A stretch of 64,000 bases of DNA. Source: [Leptolyngbya] sp. PCC 7376. Lineage in GTDB: Bacteria; Cyanobacteriota; Cyanobacteriia; Cyanobacteriales; MRBY01. The stretch spans positions 1,658,036 to 1,722,035 of the forward strand of contig NC_019683.1 of NCBI RefSeq assembly GCF_000316605.1, in the 5' to 3' direction. Below are positions 39,457 through 48,411 of the stretch, piece after piece. The first letter of the stretch is position 1, and the number at the start of each line of letters is the position of its first letter. The notes under the pieces are model-generated. The model was given only the letters and a program-made list of their open reading frames with translations. It was not told where the DNA came from and ran no database searches. A program made the position numbers and the translations under genes.

Positions 39457-40680
39457 GTGAAAGATTTACGCGTATTACTAGTCGACGATGACGAAGACAG
39501 TTGCAAGCTGATACAAGAGTATTTAAAAGATTTTTGTGAGATTGAAGATACGAATATCGTAGTCGAGTATATTACAAAATTCAATCTAGCTCTAGAATAT
39601 TTAGAAGCTCGTAAAATTGATCTGCTAATCCTTGATGTAAGAATAGGCGATATAGACGATGATTTAGAAGTAGACGATGAAGCCGGAAGAAAAACACTAA
39701 AGGCAATTCAGGAGAACTTGTTTGTTCCAGTTATCTTTCATACAGGTTTGCCAAGGGTAGTTGAAGATCTGGCCTCAAATCTAATCCGTGTTGTCCCTAG
39801 AGAAAATGATTCTCCAAAGAAGCTATTAACAGAGATCGAAAGCCTTCTCAAAACTGGACTTCCCGCTCTTAATAGAGCCATCATAAAGCATACAGAAAAG
39901 GTCCAAAGAAGCTATATGTGGGGCTTTGTTAACGAAAATTGGCCTGAATTTGAGCAAATTCAGGATCGTAACGAGTTGGCTCATCTGCTTGCTAGAAGGT
40001 TGGCAATTTCTTTTTCATTTGAGAATGTAGGTGAAATTGAAACAGGCTTGGGAGAATCTGGAACGCAAGCATCGGAGGCTAATCAGGCTCATTCCATGCG
40101 TTACTATGTGCTTCCTCCAATATCTATCGATCCACAGACATGCGATTTATATAGAGACGAGACAGGGTTGTATTGGGTTTTGCTCACTCCGTCGTGCGAT
40201 ATGGTGATGAGAGAGAAGAACGGTAGATCGTCATGTAGTGCTGATTATTTTATGTTTGCGGGATGTGCATCACTTACTGAGCAAACAGAGTACGCAGAGT
40301 TGAAAGAACATTTTGATAGCAATCCTTTAACTGAAGATTTTAAAACGTACGAAGATTTATCGGGAAAGCACAAAAAACTAGCTGTTAGATTGAGAAAGTT
40401 TCTCCTGAATAATCCTGAGAAGAGACAGAAGGGAAGATATTTCTTTCTTCCCAAAGCTTGGAGAATTCCTGACTTAATTGTTGACTTTCAGAACGTTAAA
40501 GCTATTCCCTTGGAGGAGGTCTTTTCCCCTGACTCAAAACTAGAACGTATCGCCTCTGTTGATAGTCCTTTTCGAGAGTCTCTAATCTCGCGGTTCAACA
40601 GTTTTTTTGGACGTATCGGAACACCTGATTTAGACGTGGAGATAATCCTTCGTAGACTTATCTCCATGACTTCTCAGTAA
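39457..40680 (+). CDS. Receiver-domain protein with large uncharacterised C-terminus
   Basis: From GTG 39457 (AAGAGGG nine bases upstream) the protein has about 407 residues. Residues 1-130 form a phosphoreceiver: RVLLVDDDEDSC acidic pocket, LLILDVRIGD with candidate phospho-Asp at about residue 60, and VIFHTGLPR with the conserved Thr. The usual Lys is not obvious. Residues 130-407 are not a DNA-binding domain of any type I recognise; they include YYVLPPISIDPQTCDLYRDETGLYWVLLTPSCDMV and several Cys. It is probably the effector controlled by the kinase just upstream; its activity is unknown. Confidence 0.85.
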   Translation: MKDLRVLLVDDDEDSCKLIQEYLKDFCEIEDTNIVVEYITKFNLALEYLEARKIDLLILDVRIGDIDDDLEVDDEAGRKTLKAIQENLFVPVIFHTGLPRVVEDLASNLIRVVPRENDSPKKLLTEIESLLKTGLPALNRAIIKHTEKVQRSYMWGFVNENWPEFEQIQDRNELAHLLARRLAISFSFENVGEIETGLGESGTQASEANQAHSMRYYVLPPISIDPQTCDLYRDETGLYWVLLTPSCDMVMREKNGRSSCSADYFMFAGCASLTEQTEYAELKEHFDSNPLTEDFKTYEDLSGKHKKLAVRLRKFLLNNPEKRQKGRYFFLPKAWRIPDLIVDFQNVKAIPLEEVFSPDSKLERIASVDSPFRESLISRFNSFFGRIGTPDLDVEIILRRLISMTSQ

Positions 40681-40910
40681 GATTAGAGAATTGTAATACC
40701 CAATTTACCTTACGTAGAAAATTTCTATCGTGATCGCCCTACAATGATTTACTGAGTGCTGGAATGGGCAAAATTGCCGCAGAAATAGATCTTCCCTACT
40801 ATGTGAGTCACAAAAAAATAACGAGTCATAAAATACCCCGCTGCAGTTCCCAAAAAACTCGCTGCAAGAAGACTCTCTTTGCCGTTGAAATTTCTAATAA
40901 ATAATTAATA

Positions 40911-40984
<74 letters not shown>

Positions 40985-41075
40985 CAAAATCGTATCTATC
41001 CTAACATAGGTGATCCTTGCTAGGATATGGTCTTGTGCATTCATCAAATCTAGATTTAAGTAAGGAGCGATCGCC

Positions 41076-41954
41076 GTGGTGGTGAAACCAGATTGGCTCA
41101 GAGTAAAAGCCCCCCAATGGCAGCGAGTGGGCAGCGTTAAAGAAATTCTGCGCGATCTCAGCCTCAACACCGTTTGCGAAGAAGCATCTTGCCCGAATAT
41201 TGGCGAATGTTTTAATGCCGGGACAGCGACTTTTTTGATTATGGGGCCTGCCTGTACCCGTGCTTGTCCCTATTGCGATATTGACTTCGAGAAAAAGCCC
41301 CAAGCCCTTGATCCTCTCGAGCCCGAAAATCTTGCTGAAGCAGTGCGCCGTCTTAACCTACGACATGTTGTAATCACCTCTGTTAATCGCGATGATTTAC
41401 CTGATGGTGGTGCCAGCCAATTCGTAAAATGTATTCAGCGTACCCGCGATCTTTCCCCTGACACGACAATCGAAGTTCTTATTCCTGACCTCTGTGCCAA
41501 TTGGGATGCTTTAAAAATTATTTTGAATGCTGAGCCGGAAGTGCTCAATCACAATACGGAAACGGTTCCCCGTCTTTATAAAAAGACTCGTCCCCAAGGA
41601 GATTATGGGCGATCACTCGAACTGTTGCAGCGTACCCGAGAGCTAACCCCATGGGTATATACCAAATCTGGCATTATGGTGGGGCTCGGTGAAACAGATG
41701 AAGAAGTTCGCCAAGTAATGCGTGATCTTAGAGATGTTGATTGTGACATTATTACTATTGGCCAATACTTACAACCGACTCAGAAACACCTTGGCGTAAA
41801 AGATTTTGTCACTCCAGAACAATTCTCTGCTTGGCGAGAATATGGTGAAACTCTCGGCTTTTTACAGGTTGTATCCAGTCCGTTGACTCGTAGTTCGTAT
41901 CATGCTGAGCAAGTTCGTATTTTGATGGAGACTCATCCCCGCAGCAGAGCCTAA
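41076..41954 (+). CDS. lipA: Lipoyl synthase
   Basis: LipA inserts two sulfurs into octanoyl groups on lipoyl domains. The auxiliary cluster motif [12 protein letters not shown] and the radical-SAM cluster motif CTRACPYCD (CxxxCxxC) are both present; further family sequence includes [57 protein letters not shown] and [14 protein letters not shown] start at 41076, AAGGAG eight bases upstream; nearby in-frame GTGs at 41079 and 41082 are alternatives. Pyruvate dehydrogenase E1-beta, part of a lipoate-using complex, is encoded 6 kb away. It is divergent from tRNA-Pro. Confidence 0.97.
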   Translation: MVVKPDWLRVKAPQWQRVGSVKEILRDLSLNTVCEEASCPNIGECFNAGTATFLIMGPACTRACPYCDIDFEKKPQALDPLEPENLAEAVRRLNLRHVVITSVNRDDLPDGGASQFVKCIQRTRDLSPDTTIEVLIPDLCANWDALKIILNAEPEVLNHNTETVPRLYKKTRPQGDYGRSLELLQRTRELTPWVYTKSGIMVGLGETDEEVRQVMRDLRDVDCDIITIGQYLQPTQKHLGVKDFVTPEQFSAWREYGETLGFLQVVSSPLTRSSYHAEQVRILMETHPRSRA

Positions 41955-42027
41955 AACTCTATGGACATATTCAGAATGCAATTGTTGACGACTTGATAAG
42001 GGAAAAATTTTGAAAAATTGTTTGAGC

Positions 42028-42579
42028 ATGAATAGAAAAACTGTTTTTTACTCCCTATGGTCAATTCTCTTTTTCTTTGTAATTCCTCTAACGACTGTTA
42101 GCTGTAGATCTCAAGCTGATCAAACTCAAACATCATCCAATACTGAGTCTGTTTCGGGTCGCGATAACGGTACAGCTGTAGACATTCCCAAGGGTGATAG
42201 CCAGCAGATTGGCGATGTGAAAATTACCGTGATGGATATTGAGAGTTTGGGAAAAGAGACGGTTTCTTTTGGGGAGAAGCAAAGTGCTGAGCATGAATGG
42301 ATGGCGATCGCCGTGCAGATTCAAAATCTCAAACCCCAGTCTGTCAAGGCCGAAAAATTATCCCAAACCCTCGTGTTAAAAGACTCCGCTGGCAAACAAT
42401 ATAACGAAGATATTTTCCTATCGATTGAGTGTAAAGACGTTGATATTGAGCAGATGATTTTGTCGCAGGATAGCGTCACCTATTGTTATGTCTTTGATGC
42501 ACCGAATAATCCCAAGGACTTGTATTGGGAAAATCAGAGCCCAAATACAACAAAGCAATTTAGATTTTTGATGTACTGA
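42028..42579 (+). CDS. Lipoprotein with DUF4352-like domain
   Basis: About 183 residues from ATG 42028. The N-terminal segment MNRKTVFYSLWSILFFFVIPLTTVSC is a lipoprotein signal (TVSC). The mature part, after a polar linker, is an immunoglobulin-like domain (VKITVMDIESLGKETVSFG, WMAIAVQIQNLKPQSVKAEKLSQTLVLKDSAGKQYN, VTYCYVFDAPNNPKDLYW) resembling DUF4352 extracellular domains. TTG 42010 would be a longer start. The next gene begins one base after its stop, so they may be cotranscribed. Function unknown. Confidence 0.75.
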   Translation: MNRKTVFYSLWSILFFFVIPLTTVSCRSQADQTQTSSNTESVSGRDNGTAVDIPKGDSQQIGDVKITVMDIESLGKETVSFGEKQSAEHEWMAIAVQIQNLKPQSVKAEKLSQTLVLKDSAGKQYNEDIFLSIECKDVDIEQMILSQDSVTYCYVFDAPNNPKDLYWENQSPNTTKQFRFLMY

Positions 42580-42580
42580 T

Positions 42581-43753
42581 ATGGAAAGGGCGATCGCCAC
42601 AAAATTACCCATTTATCTCGACCATCACGCTACGACACCCGTTGATCCAAAGGTTTTGGAAGCGATGATACCTTACTTCACCGAGAAATTTGGGAATGCG
42701 GGCAGTGCTGGGCATCGTTATGGTTGGGAAGCAGAGGCGGCTGTCAAATATGCGCGGGAAATCATTGCCCAGAGTATTAATGCCATCCCAGAAGAAATTA
42801 TTTTTACTAGCGGTGCAACGGAAGCAAATAACCTCGCTATTAAGGGTGTCGCTGAAGCTTATTTTTCCCAAGGCAAACATATTGTGACGTTGCAAACAGA
42901 ACATCGAGCAGTCCTTGACCCTTGTGCTTATCTCGAAACATTGGGTTTTGAAGTGACTTACCTATCTGTGCAACCTAATGGCTTGCTTGATTTAGAGGAT
43001 TTAATCAAAGTGATTCGCGACGATACAGTGCTGGTCTCAGTGATGGTGGCAAATAACGAGATTGGAGTCTTACAACCGATCGAAAAAATTGGGACGATTT
43101 GCCATGAGCGAGGTGTTTTATTTCATTGTGATGCGGCACAGGCGATCGCCAAAGTCCCCTTAAATGTACAAACCCAACAGATCGACTTACTCTCGATCAC
43201 TGCCCACAAAATTTATGGTCCCAAAGGTATTGGTGCGCTATATGTGCGTCGAAAGAACCCCAGAGTGAACCTTGCACCCCAACTCCATGGTGGTGGCCAA
43301 GAAAAAAATAGGCGTTCTGGTACCCTTTATGTCCCACAAATTGTGGGATTTTGTAAAGCTATTGAAATAGCCTTAGCACAACATATCGAAGAAAATAAAC
43401 GACTCCAACAACTGCGCGATCGCCTCTGGTCTCAGATCCAAACTATTGCTGGTTGTCATCTAAATGGAGATCTTGACCAACGATTGCCCCATAATCTCAA
43501 TATCAGCTTTGACAAAATTGATGGCGCAGCCTTATTACTAGGCCTTAGAGGTACTGTTGCCCTGTCCTCTGGCTCTGCTTGCTCTTCGGGTAAACCTTCC
43601 CATGTCTTGCAGGCAATTGGGCGAACAAAAGCCCAATGTATGGCATCACTAAGGTTTGGAATTGGGCGAACTACTACCATTGCAGACATAGATCAAGTCG
43701 CAAAAACCGTGCAACAAACTGTTAACTCTCTACGACAAATTTCGGCAGATTAA
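42581..43753 (+). CDS. Cysteine desulfurase (NifS/IscS family)
   Basis: A PLP enzyme of 390 residues that takes sulfur from cysteine for Fe-S clusters and other cofactors. IYLDHHATTPVDPKVLEAM, FTSGATEANNLAIKG, VMVANNEIGVLQPI, HCDAAQAIAKVPL, LLSITAHKIYGPKGIGALY (PLP Lys) and LSSGSACSSGKPSHVLQAIG (active Cys) are all in order. Whether it is the main IscS or a paralogue cannot be decided; LipA nearby needs such sulfur supply. Confidence 0.95.
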   Translation: MERAIATKLPIYLDHHATTPVDPKVLEAMIPYFTEKFGNAGSAGHRYGWEAEAAVKYAREIIAQSINAIPEEIIFTSGATEANNLAIKGVAEAYFSQGKHIVTLQTEHRAVLDPCAYLETLGFEVTYLSVQPNGLLDLEDLIKVIRDDTVLVSVMVANNEIGVLQPIEKIGTICHERGVLFHCDAAQAIAKVPLNVQTQQIDLLSITAHKIYGPKGIGALYVRRKNPRVNLAPQLHGGGQEKNRRSGTLYVPQIVGFCKAIEIALAQHIEENKRLQQLRDRLWSQIQTIAGCHLNGDLDQRLPHNLNISFDKIDGAALLLGLRGTVALSSGSACSSGKPSHVLQAIGRTKAQCMASLRFGIGRTTTIADIDQVAKTVQQTVNSLRQISAD

Positions 43754-44123
43754 AACGATTTTGATCCAAAAAGCGCACTTAGCAGTAAGATAGTAAGCTA
43801 GATGGATGCAACATTCCGCTAAACATTTAATTATTTAGCCATAGTTTCTTTTCATTTAGTGCACAGCGTGTCCCAAAAGAAACACATATAAGATCTGCAT
43901 TGACTGTTGTGGCATTACACAAACAGCTTGATACCACGACAGAAAGTAAAGATTTCTTTTCCCTGCCCATCTCCCTTCACCCAGCATCATTTTATGAACC
44001 ATGCTTGCGGTGAAATCTCGCGAAACAAGAAAGATTTTCAACTAGTTTCAGAGCCTTTTGACTAACAAGAACTTGCAACAATCAGGTTTTTAAGCATTAA
44101 GCGAAAAAAATCGAGGAATTTGA
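43754..44123 (+). promoter_or_regulatory. Long leader and promoter region of rne
   Basis: No gene is seen in these 370 bases. In cyanobacteria rne has a long 5' untranslated region that the enzyme itself cleaves at U-rich sites. A U-rich stretch (CAGGTTTTTAAGC, about 44083-44095) and the Shine-Dalgarno GAGGAA (44112-44117) are visible. Autoregulation is inferred from the family, not shown here. Confidence 0.45.
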
Positions 44124-46250
44124 ATGCCAAAGCAAATTATCATTGCAGAGCAGCATCAGATTGCTGCCGTTTTTTGGGAAGACCAAATCCAAGAAATCGT
44201 CGTATCCACAGGTGCCCAACAAGTTGGTGATATCTATCTCGGGGTTGTCGAAAACGTTATCCCCGGTATTGATGCTGCTTTCATTAATATTGGTGATTCT
44301 GAGAAGAATGGTTTTATCCATGTCAGCGACCTGGGTCCAATCCGCCTTCGGAAAAATTCTAGTTCGATCACCGAGCTACTAGAGCCACAGCAGAAGGCTT
44401 TGGTACAGGTGATGAAGGAACCGACGGGCAATAAAGGCCCTCGACTAACGGGCAATATCACCATGCCTGGCCGCTATGTGGTTTTGATGCCCTATGGCAA
44501 AGGCGTGAATTTATCGCGCCGTATTAGCAATGATAATGAGCGTAGTCGTCTGCGTGCCCTCGCCGTATTGATGAAACCTCCCGGTATGGGTCTATTGGTG
44601 CGTACTGAGGCTGAAGGTACTGATGAAGATTCTATTATTGAAGATTTAGAATCTCTACAAAAGCAGTGGGAATCGATTCAACAGCAGGCCAATTATGGTC
44701 GCCCACCGATGCTGATTAATCGTGATGATGATTTCATTCAGCGGGTATTGCGAGATATTTACAGTGATGAAGTTAATCGAATTGTTGTTGACTCTTCGAG
44801 TGGTGTGAAGCGTGTAAAGAATCAGTTGATGAACTGGCAGGGTGGTAAAACACCTGATGGTTTATTGATTGACCACCATCGTGAAAAGCAAAATATTCTT
44901 GAATATTTCCGGGTGAATGGCGCGATTCGTGAGGCATTGAAACCCCGTGTTGATCTGCCTTCTGGCGGCTATATCATCATGGAACCCACAGAGGCATTAA
45001 CAGTTATTGATGTTAACTCTGGTTCCTTTACAAAATCTGCCACAGCTCGTGAAACTGTTTTGTGGACAAACTTTGAGGCCGCGACAGAAATTGCCCGTCA
45101 GCTTCGCCTAAGAAACATTGGCGGCGTGATCGTTGTGGACTTCATTGATATGGATTCACGACGAGATCAGTTGAAGCTACTAGAGCATTTCACCAGAATT
45201 TTGAAAGCGGATAAGGCGAGACCACAAATTGCGCAGCTCTCGGAATTGGGTTTGGTGGAACTAACTCGGAAGCGTCAAGGCAAAAATCTCTATGAACTAT
45301 TTGGGACACCCTGTTCTCACTGTAATGGCTTGGGTCATCTGGCTCATTTGCCAGGTGAAGAGCATCCGTCTGGTTTACAGATTGGAAATATTTTACCGGT
45401 TTCCACTCAGTCTTCTTCGACAGATGGTCGTCCTACATTGACGAACCGTACGGTATCTTCGGGCAATAATGGTCGTAATGATTCTCGTTCGAAATCTTCT
45501 AGTGCGGCCAACGAGTCTTTAGATCTCCTTAACCACCCAGATTATCAAGAGCAAAATAATAGTGGTAACCGGAGACGGCGGCGGCGATCGCCTGAGGTTA
45601 GTGCTAAGCCAGTTTTACGTGATCCTAATGAAAAGGATACAGAGTCGCCAGAAAATGAAATTAAGAGCGTATCCAAATCTAAGGAATCTAAGGATAATAA
45701 TTCCAACGGATCCAATGGCAACTCTTCAAAGAATGGCAACTCTGGTCGTTATGATCGTCGTGGTCGTTACCGTCGTGAAGAAATCAAGTATGAGACTGTT
45801 CAGGTGGAGATGACTCCTGAAGAACAAAATGTTTATGCTCTCATTGGTGTATCTCCCCTGGTGAAGATTACTGGTGGTGATGAAAAAGATCCGCGCTCAA
45901 CGATTGTGAAAGTGGTTCGCCCCGGTGAAGCGGTGGAAATACCAGTGGAAGAATCATCCGTTGCAACGGCAACGTTGGTTAAGGCAGAGCCAGAAGTTTC
46001 TGAAACATCAGTGCCTGTCGAATCTGAATCTGAGCCAAAAGATGCAGACACTGAGCCTCAGGTGGTTGATAAGCCGACAGTCAAAGAGATTTCTAAGCTC
46101 GTCAGTGAGTCTGATGCAAAGAATGAAAATGTGACTTCTGCACCAGAAGCTGTAGTCGAGGAGAAATCCGTAGAATCTGAACCTGAGTCTGAACCTGAAC
46201 AAAAGATTGTTCGTCGTCGTCGTCGTCGTCGTTCTTCTGCCTCGGAGTAA
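44124..46250 (+). CDS. rne: Ribonuclease E/G
   Basis: The 708-residue endoribonuclease initiates mRNA decay and rRNA processing. The S1 RNA-binding domain (about 35-110: GDIYLGVVENVIPGIDAAFINIGDSEKNGFIHVSDL) and the catalytic domain (LTVIDVNSGSFTKS; IGGVIVVDFIDMDSRRDQLKLL, with the metal-binding Asp residues) are followed by the zinc-link CSHCNGLG. The C-terminal half is the noncatalytic low-complexity region, ending in about seven consecutive Arg (IVRRRRRRRSSASE-like). The Arg-rich tail is the polynucleotide phosphorylase-binding element described for cyanobacterial RNase E. Confidence 0.96.
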   Translation: MPKQIIIAEQHQIAAVFWEDQIQEIVVSTGAQQVGDIYLGVVENVIPGIDAAFINIGDSEKNGFIHVSDLGPIRLRKNSSSITELLEPQQKALVQVMKEPTGNKGPRLTGNITMPGRYVVLMPYGKGVNLSRRISNDNERSRLRALAVLMKPPGMGLLVRTEAEGTDEDSIIEDLESLQKQWESIQQQANYGRPPMLINRDDDFIQRVLRDIYSDEVNRIVVDSSSGVKRVKNQLMNWQGGKTPDGLLIDHHREKQNILEYFRVNGAIREALKPRVDLPSGGYIIMEPTEALTVIDVNSGSFTKSATARETVLWTNFEAATEIARQLRLRNIGGVIVVDFIDMDSRRDQLKLLEHFTRILKADKARPQIAQLSELGLVELTRKRQGKNLYELFGTPCSHCNGLGHLAHLPGEEHPSGLQIGNILPVSTQSSSTDGRPTLTNRTVSSGNNGRNDSRSKSSSAANESLDLLNHPDYQEQNNSGNRRRRRRSPEVSAKPVLRDPNEKDTESPENEIKSVSKSKESKDNNSNGSNGNSSKNGNSGRYDRRGRYRREEIKYETVQVEMTPEEQNVYALIGVSPLVKITGGDEKDPRSTIVKVVRPGEAVEIPVEESSVATATLVKAEPEVSETSVPVESESEPKDADTEPQVVDKPTVKEISKLVSESDAKNENVTSAPEAVVEEKSVESEPESEPEQKIVRRRRRRRSSASE

Positions 46251-46282
46251 TAGGGACTGAAATTTAACAAAACAAGGTTTTA

Positions 46283-46307
46283 GGGCAGTGTTAAAGCTGC
46301 CTTTTTT
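46283..46307 (+). terminator. Intrinsic terminator of rne
   Basis: GGCAG (46284-46288), eight-base loop, CTGCC (46297-46301), then TTTTTT. It lies 33 bp after the rne stop codon. Confidence 0.85.
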
Positions 46308-46351
46308 CTGTCAATTTTTAAACTGAACTTTATTGCGCTCTATTTTTTGTG

Positions 46352-47164
46352 ATGACTCAGCCAACAGCTGCGATTTTGACTGCCCTTGAACATCTTATTG
46401 ATGTTGTTGCTCAGCTGCGATCGCCGGATGGAGGTTGTCCATGGGATCTCGCCCAAACGCCTCAAACACTAATTCCCTATGTGATTGAAGAAGCTTATGA
46501 GGTTACCCATGCTCTACGCAGTGAAGATAAAGGGGCGATCGCCGAAGAATTGGGTGATTTATTATTACAAGTGGTATTGCAGGCCCAGATTGCTAACGAA
46601 GCTGGCGATTTTAGCTTGCAAGAAGTGGCGGAAGGCATTAGTGAAAAATTAATTCGTCGTCACCCCCACGTGTTTGGTGATGTCGCTGTGGCGAGTGTGG
46701 ATGAAGTCCGGCAAAATTGGGATGAAATCAAGGCTCAGGAAAAAGGTGAGACTGTAGAACTCGCAAAAAAATTAAGTAGAAAATTAGATCGATATAATGC
46801 CACTTTGCCACCGCTGATGGCCAGCATGAAAATGTCAAAAAAAGCTGCTGCAGCTGGGTTTGAATGGGAAAAAATTGAGGATGTGTGGGCAAAATTTGAT
46901 GAAGAATTAGCTGAATTTCGAGAAGCTTTAGCCACGGACAATAAAGCTCATCAGCAAGCGGAATTGGGCGATTTATTGTTTACGATTGTGAATCTAGCGC
47001 GTTGGTATAGCCTGGATCCAAGCGAAGGTCTGCATGGTACAAATCAGCGACTAGTGCAACGGATTACCATGATGGAAAAATTTGCAGATAAACCCTTAAC
47101 AGACTATTCAATTGGAGAACTCGATGAGCTTTGGAAACAGGCAAAATCCCATTTAAATCAATGA
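46352..47164 (+). CDS. mazG: Nucleoside triphosphate pyrophosphohydrolase MazG
   Basis: About 270 residues with two MazG domains. The N-terminal one has LRSPDGGCPWDLAQTPQTLIPYVIEEAYEVTHAL and EELGDLLLQVVLQAQIA (metal-binding EExxE and ExxD); the second has EFREAL and AELGDLLFTIVNLARWY. Typical MazG hydrolyses NTPs to NMPs and pyrophosphate. GTG at 46349 is an alternative start, one codon earlier. Confidence 0.95.
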   Translation: MTQPTAAILTALEHLIDVVAQLRSPDGGCPWDLAQTPQTLIPYVIEEAYEVTHALRSEDKGAIAEELGDLLLQVVLQAQIANEAGDFSLQEVAEGISEKLIRRHPHVFGDVAVASVDEVRQNWDEIKAQEKGETVELAKKLSRKLDRYNATLPPLMASMKMSKKAAAAGFEWEKIEDVWAKFDEELAEFREALATDNKAHQQAELGDLLFTIVNLARWYSLDPSEGLHGTNQRLVQRITMMEKFADKPLTDYSIGELDELWKQAKSHLNQ

Positions 47165-47400
47165 AGGTTAATCGTCCTAACACTTTATGCTCACGTAAAC
47201 TTTTCTGAAAACTGCTCAAAAAAGAAACTAATTCCGTAATTTTTGCGCTGGTTGATCGGAATCAATCTGTTATAGCGTCAGAATCAAGAGAAAAATTAGC
47301 TATTGATGCTAAACCTAAAAACCCAGAAGATTAGACACAGAAAGTCGTCGGAATGATAGGATGTCACTTGCTGCGATCGGTTTAAAACTCTTACTTTCAA

Positions 47401-48384
47401 ATGGCAGAAACTTTACTTTTTAACGCATTACGTCAGGCCGTCGATGAAGAAATGGCGCGCGACGAAACTGTCTTTATCATGGGCGAAGATGTGGGTCACT
47501 ATGGTGGTTCCTACAAAGTAACGAAGGATCTCGCCAAGAAGTATGGCGATCTGCGGGTACTCGACACTCCGATTGCAGAAAATAGCTTTACAGGGATGGC
47601 TGTCGGGGCAGCAATGACAGGCCTCCGACCCATCATTGAAGGCATGAATATGGGCTTTTTGCTCCTTGCCTTTAACCAGATTTCTAACAATGCAGGGATG
47701 CTCCGCTACACATCCGGTGGTAACTACAAAATTCCGATGGTAATCCGTGGCCCTGGTGGTGTGGGTCGTCAACTCGGTGCTGAACACTCTCAGCGTCTCG
47801 AAGCATATTTCCAAGCGGTTCCTGGTCTAAAGATTGTTGCTTGTTCCACGCCTTACAACGCGAAAGGTTTGCTCAAAGCCGCAATTCGGGATAACAACCC
47901 AGTTTTGATGTTTGAGCATGTTCTTCTTTATAACCTTAAGGAAAATCTTCCTGAAGGTGATTATGTTGTGCCTCTCGATAAGGCGGAACTGGTTCGTGAA
48001 GGTAAAGACATCACAATTTTGACTTATTCTCGGATGCGTCACCATTGCACCCAGGCGATTAAAACTCTTGAAAAGCAAGGCGTTGATGTTGAGCTCATTG
48101 ATTTGATTTCCTTAAAACCCATCGACATGGAGACGATCGCCAAGTCTGTGCGGAAGACGCATCGGGTGATCATTGTTGAGGAATGTATGAAAACTGCGGG
48201 TGTCGCAGCGGAAGTAATGTCATTAGTCAATGAGCAACTCTTCGATGAGCTGGATGCACCAGTGGTACGTTTGTCTTCCCAAGATATTCCAACGCCTTAC
48301 AATGGCACCCTCGAACGCCTCACCATCATTCAGCCTGACAATATCGTTCAAGCTGTCCAAGACATGATGGCAAATAACGTCTAG
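47401..48384 (+). CDS. pdhB: Pyruvate dehydrogenase E1 component subunit beta
   Basis: The 327-residue E1-beta subunit partners E1-alpha to decarboxylate pyruvate with thiamine diphosphate. Conserved stretches: [88 protein letters not shown] and [19 protein letters not shown], plus [15 protein letters not shown]. It starts with ATG 47401. secD follows after 27 bp, the same arrangement as in other cyanobacteria. Confidence 0.96.
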   Translation: MAETLLFNALRQAVDEEMARDETVFIMGEDVGHYGGSYKVTKDLAKKYGDLRVLDTPIAENSFTGMAVGAAMTGLRPIIEGMNMGFLLLAFNQISNNAGMLRYTSGGNYKIPMVIRGPGGVGRQLGAEHSQRLEAYFQAVPGLKIVACSTPYNAKGLLKAAIRDNNPVLMFEHVLLYNLKENLPEGDYVVPLDKAELVREGKDITILTYSRMRHHCTQAIKTLEKQGVDVELIDLISLKPIDMETIAKSVRKTHRVIIVEECMKTAGVAAEVMSLVNEQLFDELDAPVVRLSSQDIPTPYNGTLERLTIIQPDNIVQAVQDMMANNV

Positions 48385-48411
48385 GCAACAATTTATTTAA
48401 CCTAAACCATT

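Noticed and set aside
45562-46270. Several ORFs in other frames over the 3' part of rne
   Set aside because: They come from the repetitive low-complexity Arg/Ser/Glu codons of the rne C-terminus.
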